Shown here piece after piece: positions 45,313-55,266 of a DNA stretch of 64,000 nt. The stretch is taken from the NCBI RefSeq assembly GCF_017313765.1, contig NZ_JAFLNC010000006.1:124001-188000 (forward strand). The letters are read 5' to 3'. Every line of letters begins with the position of its first letter. The stretch's first letter is position 1. Source of the stretch: Sneathiella sedimenti (GTDB lineage: Bacteria; Pseudomonadota; Alphaproteobacteria; Sneathiellales; Sneathiellaceae). Below the pieces are notes generated by a model. The model saw only the letters and a list, made by a program, of their open reading frames with translations, had not been told where the DNA came from and did no database searches. Position numbers and translations under genes: made by a program.

Positions 45313-46305
45313 CTAGTTCAACAGGTCGAGAAGTTTCTTGCCGTCCGCTCCTGATGCGTCGCTAAACGCCTCATAAAACGCCGGAGCCATGACGGCCTTC
45401 AAAACCTCGATATCCTCATCTGTTGCAATATGGACCTTCATCCCCTTTGCCGCCAATTCGTCCGGGGCGCTGGCAGCTGACGCTTCCGAGGCTTCAATTG
45501 CCCAGACCGCCGCTTTCTTGCCGGCTTCATCCACTGCCATCTTGCCCTTATCGGATAGGCCATCATACCAAGCAGGATTGACATAGCCGTGGAAGTAGAT
45601 GCTGAAAAGCGGAAGGATGGTCACATGATCCTGCACTTCGTAATATTTACGGGATACTGCCGCCGATACATCCGTAAGCCCGGCATCAATTACCCCTGTT
45701 GACAACGCCTGGTAGACCTTGCTTCCTGACATCGCGGACGGTGCTGCCCCCATCGCAACAAACCCTGCATCCGGGACTGGCCCCAAACCACGAATTTTAA
45801 CGCCTTCGAAATCCGCCGGCTTGATCAGTGGCTTACCGTTTGACGTGATGGCCGTGCTGCGTGTTGTGAAAAGCCAGACAACGTTCTTCACACCCTTTGT
45901 CAGCAGTTTCTCTTCCAGGAAGTTGGCCGCCTCTGATCCATCCCACTTTTGAAGTGCTTCCAGGCTGCTGACCGCAAACGGGCCAAGCGTCACATTCATC
46001 AGCGGCAGGGTCTTGCCCCATTGCGGGTTAATTGAAAAAGCGCAATCGATATCTCCCTTGGCAACGGCTGTCGCATTTTCCTTAGCGCCAGTCAGACTGT
46101 TGGCACCGAATACCTGAACGTCTATTTCCCCGTCCGACAGGGTTTCGATTTCCGCTGCCCACTGGTCGATAACTTTAGCAATGTGATGTGCAGGCGGTAA
46201 TTGGTGGCTGCACCGCATCTCAGTCGCGGCCACAGCCGCATTCATTCCACTGAACGTGCCGAGCACAGCCGTAAACACTACTGCCAAATTGAATAATTTT
46301 CTCAT
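45313..46305 (-). CDS. TRAP transporter solute-binding protein (DctP-like)
   Basis: A periplasmic receptor of about 330 residues. The signal peptide starts MRKLFNLAVVFTAVLG with cleavage after NAAVAA. TRAP features include CSHQLPPAHHIAKVIDQWAA and the carboxylate-contacting GVKIRGLGPVPDAGFVAMGA near residue 165, with Arg in the motif. The ATG at 46305 is preferred because GGAGG lies 5 nt upstream. The substrate is an organic acid or similar carboxylate, perhaps the substrate of the adjacent CoA-transferase. Confidence 0.9.
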   Translation of the reverse strand: MRKLFNLAVVFTAVLGTFSGMNAAVAATEMRCSHQLPPAHHIAKVIDQWAAEIETLSDGEIDVQVFGANSLTGAKENATAVAKGDIDCAFSINPQWGKTLPLMNVTLGPFAVSSLEALQKWDGSEAANFLEEKLLTKGVKNVVWLFTTRSTAITSNGKPLIKPADFEGVKIRGLGPVPDAGFVAMGAAPSAMSGSKVYQALSTGVIDAGLTDVSAAVSRKYYEVQDHVTILPLFSIYFHGYVNPAWYDGLSDKGKMAVDEAGKKAAVWAIEASEASAASAPDELAAKGMKVHIATDEDIEVLKAVMAPAFYEAFSDASGADGKKLLDLLN

Positions 46306-46381
46306 AACTCCCTCCCTCAAGGTTATTATCTTTGTATCTTCTCTCACTATTACGCAATTGTTCGTCAAAAAACAGCCTGTT

Positions 46382-47524
46382 TTATTTTTGGGAAAGTCCC
46401 AATTCTTTCAGGATGTCATCTGTATCCGCACCAAGGGCTGGTACATGCAAACCCTCTCCAAGCGCCTCTCCATCCAGCTCCAGTGGCAATGTCGGCGCAC
46501 GGTATGTCTTTCCGTCGCTGTCCTCGAAATGCACAAGACCGCCGTCGCGCAGGACATGCGGATCATTAAACAGGTCTTCCGGGCTGTTGATCGGGGCGAA
46601 GGGGATACTGAGATGATCGAGTTTCGTGCTTAACGCCTCCATGGAAAAATTCCGAATTTTCTCGGCTACTTTCGGGATTGTCCAGGAACGTGCCTCGATG
46701 CGGTCCGTCGCTGTGCCAAGACGGTCATCCGATAGAAACTCTGCAAGATCATATGTTTCACAAAATGCTTTCCAGTGACCATCGGTGACAACCGCGATAA
46801 AAATTTTCTGACCATCGCTGGTATCAAATATATCATAGACCGGCCAGGCGTGTGTCCGCTCCGGCATGGGTGTCGACGGCACACCTGTCATCTCGAATTG
46901 CACCATATGCTGGGCAACAGAGAAAAGGCTGTTTTCAAAAAGCCCGATGCGGATATTCTTGCCGCGCGCTGTCTTGTCTCGTTCACGCAAGGCAGCCAGG
47001 ATGCCTATGACACCGAACATGCCGCCCATAATATCATTAACCGAAGAGCCAACACGCAGCGGACGCGCCCGGGTTCCGGTCATCATGGCAAGCCCTGACA
47101 TCATCTGTACCACCTCATCAAGGGCGGGACGATGCTGATACGGTCCTGACAAAAACCCCTTGTGACCGGCGATGATCAATGACGGATGCCTTTCAAGCAA
47201 CTGCTCTGGCGCAAGCCCCTGTTTGGCTAGAAGGCCATCCTTGAAATTCTCCAGAAACACATCGGCAGTATCGAGTAGCTTGTGAAGGGTTTTCTGGTCT
47301 TTTTCTTCGGAGAGATCCAGGACCAGACTGCGCTTTCCCCGGTTGAAGAGCGGGAAAAACGCCGTCCCCATTCCCTTAAGACTGCGGGTCTTGTCCCCCT
47401 TCGGCGGCTCTACCTTGATCACCTCGGCTCCCAATTGGGAGAGGATCATGCCGCATGTCGGCCCCATCACCATGTGGCTCATTTCAATGACCCGGATTCC
47501 AGTTAATGGCAAGGCGCCGCTCAT
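46382..47524 (-). CDS. CaiB/BaiF class III CoA-transferase
   Basis: A 380-residue transferase. GIRVIEMSHMVMGPTCGMIL and LGAEVIKVEPPKGDKTRSLK near the N-terminus, and VFLENFKDGLLAKQGLAPEQ near residue 90, are typical of family III enzymes. The catalytic Asp expected near residue 165 lies in SSVNDIMGGMFGVIGILAAL. It exchanges CoA between carboxylic acids. It lies upstream of the TRAP genes, suggesting activation of an imported acid; the acid is unknown. Confidence 0.91.
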   Translation of the reverse strand: MSGALPLTGIRVIEMSHMVMGPTCGMILSQLGAEVIKVEPPKGDKTRSLKGMGTAFFPLFNRGKRSLVLDLSEEKDQKTLHKLLDTADVFLENFKDGLLAKQGLAPEQLLERHPSLIIAGHKGFLSGPYQHRPALDEVVQMMSGLAMMTGTRARPLRVGSSVNDIMGGMFGVIGILAALRERDKTARGKNIRIGLFENSLFSVAQHMVQFEMTGVPSTPMPERTHAWPVYDIFDTSDGQKIFIAVVTDGHWKAFCETYDLAEFLSDDRLGTATDRIEARSWTIPKVAEKIRNFSMEALSTKLDHLSIPFAPINSPEDLFNDPHVLRDGGLVHFEDSDGKTYRAPTLPLELDGEALGEGLHVPALGADTDDILKELGLSQK

Positions 47525-47673
47525 CTTTATCTTCCTTTGTCTGTGATTTTAAGAAGGGCAACGCATACGGTAGTGCAACAGAAAAACAGTTAAAAGGCCT
47601 AACTTACTCAGGATCGGTGGAAGACGGCTTGTAATCCGATTGTTGCGCCGGGCACGCCCGCAATTTATCTAGA

Positions 47674-50124
47674 TCACATTTCCTTCACGCGCTTTGCAGA
47701 AGGATCATACATCGGCTCCAAGGAGGGGATTGCTTTTATGCGGCGACCGGCTATTTCGATCTCATAATTGGATGCAAGAACCTCGGCAGGCTTTTCCCCC
47801 TTACAGGGAACATAGCCGAGGCCGACTGCGGCTCCGAGCGTATGCCCATAGCTTCCCGACGTAAGAGATCCGACCACCTCGCCATCACGAATTATAGTTT
47901 CATTGTGGAACAACAAGGGCTCCGGATCTGTCAGGAGAAACTGCAAAAGCCGGCTGTGTGGCCCGCTCTCCTTGCGTGCAAGTACTGCTGCGCGCCCAAT
48001 AAAATCAGGCTTTGTTGCTTTCACGGCGAACCCTAGACCTGCATCTATAACATGATCTTCCGAAGTTATATCGTGTCCAAAATGGCGAAATGCTTTTTCT
48101 ATTCGACAGCTATCCATCATATGCATCCCGCATAGTTTAAGATCGAGCTGTTCTCCCGCCGCCATCAATGTCTCGAATACATGATTCGCCATATCTGTGG
48201 AAACATAGATTTCCCAGCCGAGTTCCCCGACATAGCTCACCCGGTGTGCCCGGGCGAAGCCCATGCCAACTTCTATAGTCTGGGCCGTACCGAACGGGTT
48301 GTGATCATTCGAAAAATTATTCGGGCTGACCAATTCCAGGAGCTTGCGGGCATTGGGCCCCATCACCGCCAGTGTTGCCTCACCCGCGGTCACATCTGTG
48401 ATCACCACTCGGAAATCCTTGCTTTGACGTTCCAGCCAACGTTGATCGGCAGGTCTGGTCGCGGAAGGTGTAACCACGAGATAGGCGGTTTCGGAAAGAC
48501 GGGTCACGGTGACATCCGCCTCAATGCCCCCCGCCTCGTTAAGAAACTGCGTATAGACGATTTTGCCGATTGGCACAGTGTAATCGCCGCCGCCCACGTA
48601 ATTCAGGAATTTTTCCGCGTCCGGCCCTTCGACCCTTATCTTGCCGAAGGAGGACATGTCATACATGCCGACATTCTCACGGACTACTTTATGTTCTGCC
48701 GCCGCATTTTCAAACCAGTTCTGCCGCTTCCAGCTATAGTGATAACGGCGCTCCTGACCGGAATTGGCGAACCAGTTGGGCCTTTCCCATCCTGCCGCCT
48801 CGCCCATCACCGCCCCCTGCGCGAGCATGTCCTGATGGAAAGGGGACCGGCGAATGCCACGGGCGGTCGCTTTCTGGCGAAAGGGAAAATGATCCGCATA
48901 CAACAGTCCGAGCGTTTCCTTCGACCGCTCGAACAAATACTGACGGTTCCCTTGAAAAGGCTGCATCCGGGCGATATTCACATCCCCCAGATCAAATGGC
49001 TTCGTGCCATCCTCCATCCATTGGGCGAGTGCCATACCGGCACCACCCGCGGACTGAATACCGATAGAGTTGAACCCGGCCGCGATCCAGAAATTATCAA
49101 GTTCCGGCGCGAGACCGAGATGGTAGGCATCGTCGGGTGTGAAGCTTTCCGGACCATTGAAGAAGGTATGAATGCCGGCCTCTGCCAAAATCGGCATCCT
49201 GTTAACGGCATCACCAAGGATAGGTTCAAAATGGTCAAAATCCTCGGGCAGCTGATCAAACTCGAAACTTTCCGGAATGCCTTTCATACCCCAAGGCTTG
49301 GCCACCGGCTCAAATGCACCAAGCAGTATTTTCCCGGCATCTTCCTTATAGTAGGCGCATTCATCCGGCACCCGAAGGACTGGCAATTGCGGCAGGTCCT
49401 TGATACTCTCTGTCACGATGTAGAAATGTTCGCAGGCGTGCAGCGGGACATTAACCCCGGCCAGCCGACCAACTTGATGCGCCCACATTCCTGCGCAATT
49501 AACGACCATTTCCGCCTCTATATAGCCGTTTTCGCCTTCCTCTGATTGCCAGTCAACGCCCGTTGCCAGGCGTCCGCTAACTCGAATATCTGTAACCTTG
49601 ACCCGCTCCCTGATAAGAACACCGCGCTGACGTGCGCCCTTCGCCATGGCAAGGGCGATATTGCCCGGATCCCCCTGACCGTCGCGGGGCAGCCAAATGG
49701 CGCCAACAACTCCGTCAGTATTGAGATGCTCGTATCGCGCTTTCACTTCAGAAGGGCTAATTTCTTCCACTTCCACACCGAACGCGCGGGCCATGGAGGC
49801 CTGACGCAATATTTCCTCTTTCCGTTCCTCGGTAAGGGCAACTGTAATGGAACCGGTTTCACGTAGGCCGGTCGAGACTCCCGTCTCTTCCTCTAGCCGT
49901 GCGTAGAGATCGCGGCTGTATTTCGCGAGCCGCGTCATATTTTTTGAAGCTCGCAATTGGGCGATAAGGCCAGCCGCATGCCAGGTTGTCCCCGAAGTAA
50001 GCTGCTTTCGTTCCAGGAGGACGACATCCCGCCAACCGAGTTTGGCCAGATGATAGGCAACCGAACATCCGATCACACCTCCACCGATGATAACAACACG
50101 GGCTTTTTTGGGTAGCTCACTCAT
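47674..50124 (-). CDS. FAD-dependent oxidoreductase with GcvT domains (dimethylglycine/sarcosine dehydrogenase-like)
   Basis: An 816-residue two-part enzyme. The N-terminal part binds FAD ([20 protein letters not shown]), and [17 protein letters not shown] holds the His that is covalently linked to FAD in dimethylglycine and sarcosine dehydrogenases. From about residue 430 it is a glycine-cleavage T-protein-like part for folate, including [20 protein letters not shown] and [11 protein letters not shown]. It likely demethylates an N-methyl amino acid with transfer to tetrahydrofolate; the substrate is inferred. An ATG at 50124 is preferred to the TTG two codons earlier. The CoA-transferase gene follows after 149 nt. 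Confidence 0.9.
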   Translation of the reverse strand: MSELPKKARVVIIGGGVIGCSVAYHLAKLGWRDVVLLERKQLTSGTTWHAAGLIAQLRASKNMTRLAKYSRDLYARLEEETGVSTGLRETGSITVALTEERKEEILRQASMARAFGVEVEEISPSEVKARYEHLNTDGVVGAIWLPRDGQGDPGNIALAMAKGARQRGVLIRERVKVTDIRVSGRLATGVDWQSEEGENGYIEAEMVVNCAGMWAHQVGRLAGVNVPLHACEHFYIVTESIKDLPQLPVLRVPDECAYYKEDAGKILLGAFEPVAKPWGMKGIPESFEFDQLPEDFDHFEPILGDAVNRMPILAEAGIHTFFNGPESFTPDDAYHLGLAPELDNFWIAAGFNSIGIQSAGGAGMALAQWMEDGTKPFDLGDVNIARMQPFQGNRQYLFERSKETLGLLYADHFPFRQKATARGIRRSPFHQDMLAQGAVMGEAAGWERPNWFANSGQERRYHYSWKRQNWFENAAAEHKVVRENVGMYDMSSFGKIRVEGPDAEKFLNYVGGGDYTVPIGKIVYTQFLNEAGGIEADVTVTRLSETAYLVVTPSATRPADQRWLERQSKDFRVVITDVTAGEATLAVMGPNARKLLELVSPNNFSNDHNPFGTAQTIEVGMGFARAHRVSYVGELGWEIYVSTDMANHVFETLMAAGEQLDLKLCGMHMMDSCRIEKAFRHFGHDITSEDHVIDAGLGFAVKATKPDFIGRAAVLARKESGPHSRLLQFLLTDPEPLLFHNETIIRDGEVVGSLTSGSYGHTLGAAVGLGYVPCKGEKPAEVLASNYEIEIAGRRIKAIPSLEPMYDPSAKRVKEM

Positions 50125-50858
50125 AGGCAATTCCCGGACTTATTATTGAATTTCCTGCTCAGACGGGTGATTAAAGATATGCGACTATTGCTGAGAATTC
50201 CATCTTACTTCTTTACCGTTTTCAGAATTTATTTCTTATTTCGACAGTCAGGCTGCCTAACGCAAATTACCTTTCTATAATAAAATGTGAAAGAAGACGT
50301 AATAAAAGACGGTGTTAATATTTTGACGCCGCAGAACAGAAGGGGGCGCTGAACTGCCGTCCGTCCCTCCCGAATTTCTTCATTCATGGCACCGCTTTTC
50401 CGTCCCGGAAAGTGAATAAAATAAATAGAAATTCAAATCTTCGAAGGCTAGCCCAAAATAATCAAACCATAAATTGCCACTCATAATAGTTTTTATTGCA
50501 ATATTCATCCACTATATTAGCGTTAGTTAAATCTAGTTCGTGAAGCGCTTGGCACGCAAGGGTCGCAACTAGCGTCACCGCCTTAATGCGTTGGAAAATA
50601 GCAGCTTACACCCACATGAAATCAATATGATAGCACCTTAATACACACATCTATTTTTCTAATATAATGACCAAAAAAATTGATAGTACGAATTTAATTG
50701 AAGATATAAAGATCTTTTGTTAGGCTTTAAAAACTAGGGCATTTTATTGATTCAAACGACTATATATTTCGGACAATAACAAACCAATTTAAACCTATCA
50801 ATATTTGTTTTTACTTTAATTTTTTACTTATTATTGTAAAAAATGCAGGGGGTTTATT
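50125..50858. other. long AT-rich intergenic region upstream of the RTX gene
   Basis: No gene can be supported in these 734 bp on either strand. Much of it is strongly AT-rich, in contrast to neighbouring genes, especially the last 250 bp before the RTX start. It should carry the promoters of both divergent genes. It includes many short A- and T-tracts as expected for curved or silencer-bound DNA. No GGAAC-type promoter was seen. Confidence 0.5.
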
Positions 50859-53800
50859 TTGGGTTCTAGTGATTTTACTACATCATACTCCTCAGCAGCG
50901 TCCATCAAACCTCCGGACGTCATTCAAATCCCTTTTGATGACCTATCGGGAATTATATTCAGAAAACTAGAGGATCATCTCGTTATCACCGGGAGTGATG
51001 ATAGTAGCATTGTCTTGCGGAAATATTTCTTGACCCAATCTGAACGGGAACAGCCAATTATCCAAATTGGAACAAGCGGTCCTTTCCTGACGGTTCAAAA
51101 AATTATCAATCTAATTGAAAATACTGGCGATACACTGTTTGAGTCGGAGGAAGATAAGCGTTCAATAACCGGTGCCAAATTCAGCGAGTTCGATCCAGGT
51201 GAAATCAACGGTGGATTAACCATTAGCGATCTGCTGAATGCAACAGAACTAACATTTCCCTATATTAGTAACGAAAAGAAGGCGGACGGAAGCCTCGCCG
51301 GCAATCTCGGCTCCGGCGACACGCTCGCCGGCACCGCCGATCTCGTGCCTCCGACCCTCACCATCGCCGCCGCCGATTTCGATCTCGCCGAGGGCGAAGC
51401 CACCGCCGTCACCTTCGAGTTCTCCGAGGACGTCGCCGGCTTTACCCAATCCGATGTCACTCTCACCGGCGGCACCCTCTCCGATTTCACCCAGGTCGAT
51501 GGCAACAGCTGGACCGCCACCTTCACCCAGGCCGGTGCCGACGCTCCCAGCATCGCCGTCGATGATGACACCTATACCGATCTCGCCGGCAATCTCGGCT
51601 CCGGCAACACGCTCGCCGGCACCGTCGATCTCGTGCCTCCGACCCTCACCATCGCCGCCGCCGATTTCGATCTCGCCGAGGGCGAAGCCACCGCCGTCAC
51701 CTTCGAGTTCTCCGAGGACGTCGCCGGCTTTACCCAATCCGATGTCACTCTCACCGGCGGCACCCTCTCCGATTTCACCCAGGTCGATGGCAACAGCTGG
51801 ACCGCCACCTTCACCCAGGCCGGTGCCGACGCTCCCAGCATCGCCGTCGATGATGACACCTATACCGATCTCGCCGGCAATCTCGGTTCCGGCAACAGCA
51901 TTGGAGGAGTATCCGTTGCGGACCAGTCGGCAACCGTGTCAGATGCGGATATTGTCAGTATTGCGAGCGGACAGATTTCCGTCGCCGATAGCCAGGGAGA
52001 TCCCCTAACCGTCGAAATGTCCGCCCCGGCCTCTGCGCTCTTCTCTGGCGGGGAAGCCATCTCCTGGACAGGCGATGGAACCCAGCTACTAATCGGCAGC
52101 ACGGTATCGAACGGTGAGATCCTGCGCCTTACAATAGATAACTCAGGCAACTATCAAGTAACCCTTTCCCAGGCCCTGGACCATCCGGAAGGGGGTGGCG
52201 TGACTGCACTCGAATTTGCCGTCACCGTCAGAGCCTCCGACGCGAGTGCAACGGCGAGCGGCAACCTGATAATATCCGTGGAGGATGACATTCCGGTCGC
52301 CGCTGGTATTGCCCAGTTCACCATCAATTCGGCGCCAACCACCGTCAGTTCCAGTGTCGTAGACAGTTACGGTGCCGACGGGGGATCAATTGCCCAGGTG
52401 AGAATGGACGGATATACCTACAGCTATGATGCGGACACTGACAGCATCACCCAGTCCGGCAGCTCCGAAACGGCGAGTGGATATACCTATGATACCGGAA
52501 CCAACACCCTTACCATCGAGAATGTCAAAGGCGAAACCCTGAGCGTCAATGTCCTGACGGGTGATTATAGTTTCACGGCATCTGGGGTTTCCGGAGTCAG
52601 CCCCGTCGCCAATATCGCGCCAGAAGTCGGGGTAGATGACCCGGGTAACCTTCTCGGGATCGTCGCCGCCGACGTCCTTGGATTGATCGACCTTGGAAAC
52701 AACCAGTTTTTCACCGCAACAGACATCAATAACAATATCGAAAGCGTCGTTATCACATATTCCACGCTGATCGGCCTGGGATCCTTCGAGTTTAATGCCT
52801 CCCAGAATCTCGCCGCGGACCTCGGGCTAGATGTAAGTATCGTGAATAGCAGCTTTTTGACGGCCGCTTCATCCGAGTTGACCATCACCGCGCTTGATGG
52901 CGGTACGATTGACAATGCCAAGCTCAATGAATTGCTGGGAACCGTCACCTTTGATTCCGGTTTGCTGACAGTCGATCTTCTCAATTCAATTACCATTTCA
53001 GCAACCGATACCGGCGGCCTGAGTGATTCAGTTGGTGCCGGTACACTTCTGAACGCGTCACTTCTGCAATCAACACCGCCGTCCGAAATTATTGAGGGCA
53101 GCAATGGGCCGGACACCCTGACAGGAGACGCTTCCGACAACCGTCTCTACGCTTATGGCGGAAACGATACGGTGAACGGCGGAGACGGTAATGACATCTT
53201 GCGCGGCGGTAGCGGTGATGACAGCCTTTCTGGGGACGCGGGTAACGACATCCTGATCGGGGGACGTGACGACGATACGCTGACCGGTGGGACGGGTATA
53301 GACATCTTCCTTTGGGAGGAAGATGACCAAGGCATACCTGCTGCACCTGCGATAGATACAATCACGGACTTCGATAATTCTGCGCTCGCTGCCGGTGGCG
53401 ATGCTATCGATCTTGGCGACCTCCTCGAAGGAGAGGGACATATCGGGACGAATCCGGGAAATCTCGCAAATTATCTCCATTTCGAGACGAGTGGGACGGA
53501 CACGATCCTGCATATCAGCACAACAGGTGCATTCCTCGGCGGCTTTAACTTGGCCGATACGGATCAACAAATCCTGTTTCAGAACATAGACCTGGTTGGT
53601 GATGCCCTGTCAGACCAGGAGATCATCGCGAACCTGCTTTCAAGGGGCAAACTGATTGCGGATGAGGCCACAAGCGATACGGTGTTGCTGGGTGGATATA
53701 CAGATGCCGACTTCGTCCTCACTGACAATGACGGGGATACGGCAACCACCACAACTCGCTTTGACAGCACCGGCCGGGCACCGCCGGGTGGCGGCAATAG

Positions 53801-54749
53801 CGCCCCGGAGGTTCAAGTGTCCGGCGCCTTCCTGAATTTAATTGATCTCGGCGCACAGGATCTTAATGCCCTTGATGTAGACGGCAATCTGGAGCGAGTG
53901 ATTGTCCGCTATATGCCGTTGGTCAGCGCCGGCCTTACGCCGCTCACCCTGAGCGCCTCAACGGACCTCGCAAACGAACTTGGACTGACCGTGACGATCG
54001 AGAACGACGCAGGTATTCTCGGACTGGTCGCTCCCTCGTCTATCCTGACAATTACGGCGACCGATAATGGTACGATCGATAATCTTTCCATTAACGAACT
54101 ATTGGCGACAGTCCAGTTTAACCAGAACTGGCTAATTGACGGTATCGATGTCCTTAATGCGACAACCATAACCGGTATCGACAGCCTCGGCGCATCGTCC
54201 ACAGACACGCTGGCAACCTTGCTCGGCGGCGGCGTCCTCAGCCTGTTGAACTCTTCCACCGGCGTTCAGACCGGCACAAACGGGAGTGACGTCCTTACAG
54301 GAACAGGGAGCGCTGACCGGCTTTATGGTTTTAGTGGCGATGACTCCCCGTCGGGCAATGCAGGCATCGACCTCCTCCGCGGGGGGGCCGGTACAGATAC
54401 GCTTTATGGCGGAGAAGGTGATGATGCACTTGAGGGCGGTGCGGATGCCGATATCTTCCTGTATGTCAACGTCACTGATGGCAATGACTATCTTCTGGAT
54501 TTCGATTTCCTCGGTGAAGGAGACATGGTTGATCTCGATACTCTTTTCGACAACCTCGGGATCAACACCCCCGGCACGGCCGCCAATGATCGTGCGGCAC
54601 TGATAGAGCTTGATAACAGCAGTGATCCCGGAAACACCATATTGACGATTAATGGCGTCTCGGGATTCTCAATTACAATGGTGGGGGATCTAGGCACCGA
54701 TACGTCTAATCTCGGCACAATCGGAATTTTTGTCGGAGATGAAAGCTGA
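50859..54749 (+). CDS. large type I-secreted RTX/Ig-like repeat protein with two RTX-secretion modules
   Basis: A 1296-residue protein with no Sec signal. Residues 1-145 are an N-terminal domain with no recognised motif. Residues 146-337 are two near-identical 96-residue Ig-like units (PTLTIAAADFDLAEGEATAV then FEFSEDVAGFTQSDV). A region with cadherin-like SVEDDIPVAAG follows. Two paralogous blocks come next: a beta module (about 585-745 and 975-1140), a calcium-binding RTX array (GGNDTVNGGDGNDILRGGSG near 765; GGAGTDTLYGGEGDDALEGG near 1180) and a type I secretion tail (about 820-930 and 1203-1296). The start is TTG at 50859 with AGGGGG 6 nt upstream. No ABC or fusion-protein genes for secretion lie nearby. 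A surface adhesin or matrix role is likely but inferred. Confidence 0.88.
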   Translation: MGSSDFTTSYSSAASIKPPDVIQIPFDDLSGIIFRKLEDHLVITGSDDSSIVLRKYFLTQSEREQPIIQIGTSGPFLTVQKIINLIENTGDTLFESEEDKRSITGAKFSEFDPGEINGGLTISDLLNATELTFPYISNEKKADGSLAGNLGSGDTLAGTADLVPPTLTIAAADFDLAEGEATAVTFEFSEDVAGFTQSDVTLTGGTLSDFTQVDGNSWTATFTQAGADAPSIAVDDDTYTDLAGNLGSGNTLAGTVDLVPPTLTIAAADFDLAEGEATAVTFEFSEDVAGFTQSDVTLTGGTLSDFTQVDGNSWTATFTQAGADAPSIAVDDDTYTDLAGNLGSGNSIGGVSVADQSATVSDADIVSIASGQISVADSQGDPLTVEMSAPASALFSGGEAISWTGDGTQLLIGSTVSNGEILRLTIDNSGNYQVTLSQALDHPEGGGVTALEFAVTVRASDASATASGNLIISVEDDIPVAAGIAQFTINSAPTTVSSSVVDSYGADGGSIAQVRMDGYTYSYDADTDSITQSGSSETASGYTYDTGTNTLTIENVKGETLSVNVLTGDYSFTASGVSGVSPVANIAPEVGVDDPGNLLGIVAADVLGLIDLGNNQFFTATDINNNIESVVITYSTLIGLGSFEFNASQNLAADLGLDVSIVNSSFLTAASSELTITALDGGTIDNAKLNELLGTVTFDSGLLTVDLLNSITISATDTGGLSDSVGAGTLLNASLLQSTPPSEIIEGSNGPDTLTGDASDNRLYAYGGNDTVNGGDGNDILRGGSGDDSLSGDAGNDILIGGRDDDTLTGGTGIDIFLWEEDDQGIPAAPAIDTITDFDNSALAAGGDAIDLGDLLEGEGHIGTNPGNLANYLHFETSGTDTILHISTTGAFLGGFNLADTDQQILFQNIDLVGDALSDQEIIANLLSRGKLIADEATSDTVLLGGYTDADFVLTDNDGDTATTTTRFDSTGRAPPGGGNSAPEVQVSGAFLNLIDLGAQDLNALDVDGNLERVIVRYMPLVSAGLTPLTLSASTDLANELGLTVTIENDAGILGLVAPSSILTITATDNGTIDNLSINELLATVQFNQNWLIDGIDVLNATTITGIDSLGASSTDTLATLLGGGVLSLLNSSTGVQTGTNGSDVLTGTGSADRLYGFSGDDSPSGNAGIDLLRGGAGTDTLYGGEGDDALEGGADADIFLYVNVTDGNDYLLDFDFLGEGDMVDLDTLFDNLGINTPGTAANDRAALIELDNSSDPGNTILTINGVSGFSITMVGDLGTDTSNLGTIGIFVGDES
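51294..51869 (+). repeat. tandem pair of 288-bp near-perfect GC-rich repeats
   Basis: Copy 1 is 51294-51581 and copy 2 is 51582-51869, with a partial third start at 51870-51896. I find two differing codons near their starts (GAC/AAC and GCC/GTC). Each encodes one 96-residue Ig-like unit. Base content is far more GC-rich than the flanking codons, with strongly biased GCC, CTC and ACC use. Confidence 0.92.
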
Positions 54750-54986
54750 AAAATCCGATCAGTGCTGCACAATCAACATTCAGTTGGAAAAATAAACGCG
54801 CTTCCCGCCAGTACGGCATTTGGACAAGTTCACTTTTGATAACACCAATTGCTTCAGGAGAGATATTGAAATTTCTTGGGATAAAATATCAGAGGAAAAA
54901 TCAGGGCCAACTCACGGTCGATGATATCGAATACACAAGAACTGAAAAATAAAGGTTTCTGAGTGTAAAAATACTAGAATCAAATC

Positions 54987-55020
54987 GAGCGCCGCATGGG
55001 AAATGCGGCGCTCTCTTTTA
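54987..55020 (+). terminator. bidirectional terminator between RTX gene and csbD
   Basis: A perfect 11-bp stem (gagcgccgcat at 54987-54997 and its complement at 55003-55013) with a 5-nt loop is followed on the plus strand by TCTTTTA. It lies 238 nt after the RTX stop and 16 nt after the CsbD stop on the other strand, so it can serve both. Confidence 0.8.
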
Positions 55021-55028
55021 CAGTCCTT

Positions 55029-55235
55029 CTAGGATGCTTGTTCTCTTTCGAACTCTTCGAGCATGGTTTCGGCCTGTTCTTCGGCCACTCCGTAATTCTC
55101 CTGGATTTTCCCCAGAAAGACCTCACGGTTACCATTAATCTCGTCCAGATCATCATCCGTCAGCTTGCCCCATTTTCTTTGGGCCTCGCCTTTGATCTGT
55201 TTCCATTTACCTTTCAGGATATCTTCATTTACCAT
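55029..55235 (-). CDS. CsbD family stress protein
   Basis: A 68-residue hydrophilic protein of the CsbD family. The whole length matches: MVNEDILKGKWKQIKGEAQ, KWGKLTDDDLDEINGNREVF and LGKIQENYGVAEEQAETMLEE. CsbD proteins accumulate in general stress responses in many bacteria, with no known mechanism. It starts 31 nt after the PRC-barrel gene, and its upstream GGAAC has no matching -10 element, so it is probably transcribed from the PRC-barrel promoter. The hairpin at 54987-55013 follows the stop. Confidence 0.93.
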   Translation of the reverse strand: MVNEDILKGKWKQIKGEAQRKWGKLTDDDLDEINGNREVFLGKIQENYGVAEEQAETMLEEFEREQAS

Positions 55236-55266
55236 TTTGACGTCCTTTCGGTTAGTTCCAATACAC

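Noticed and set aside
48181-49545. 454-codon plus-strand ORF opposite the FAD/GcvT enzyme
   Set aside because: The minus strand carries a complete enzyme with flavin and folate motifs, so this is a mirror frame with no recognisable domain.
51249-51737. Long antisense ORFs, rich in Gly, Glu and Ala, opposite the RTX repeats
   Set aside because: They arise from the GC-rich repeat codons read in other frames; the sense frame has full domain motifs.
51294-51869. Repeat pair considered as a CRISPR or mobile element
   Set aside because: The units are coding, in frame, 288 bp long and without spacers, inverted ends or transposase.
55236-55266. GGAAC upstream of csbD considered as a sixth stress promoter
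   Set aside because: No TGTT or CGTT stands 16-17 nt downstream, and the GGAAC is too close to the start; transcription from the PRC-barrel promoter is simpler.
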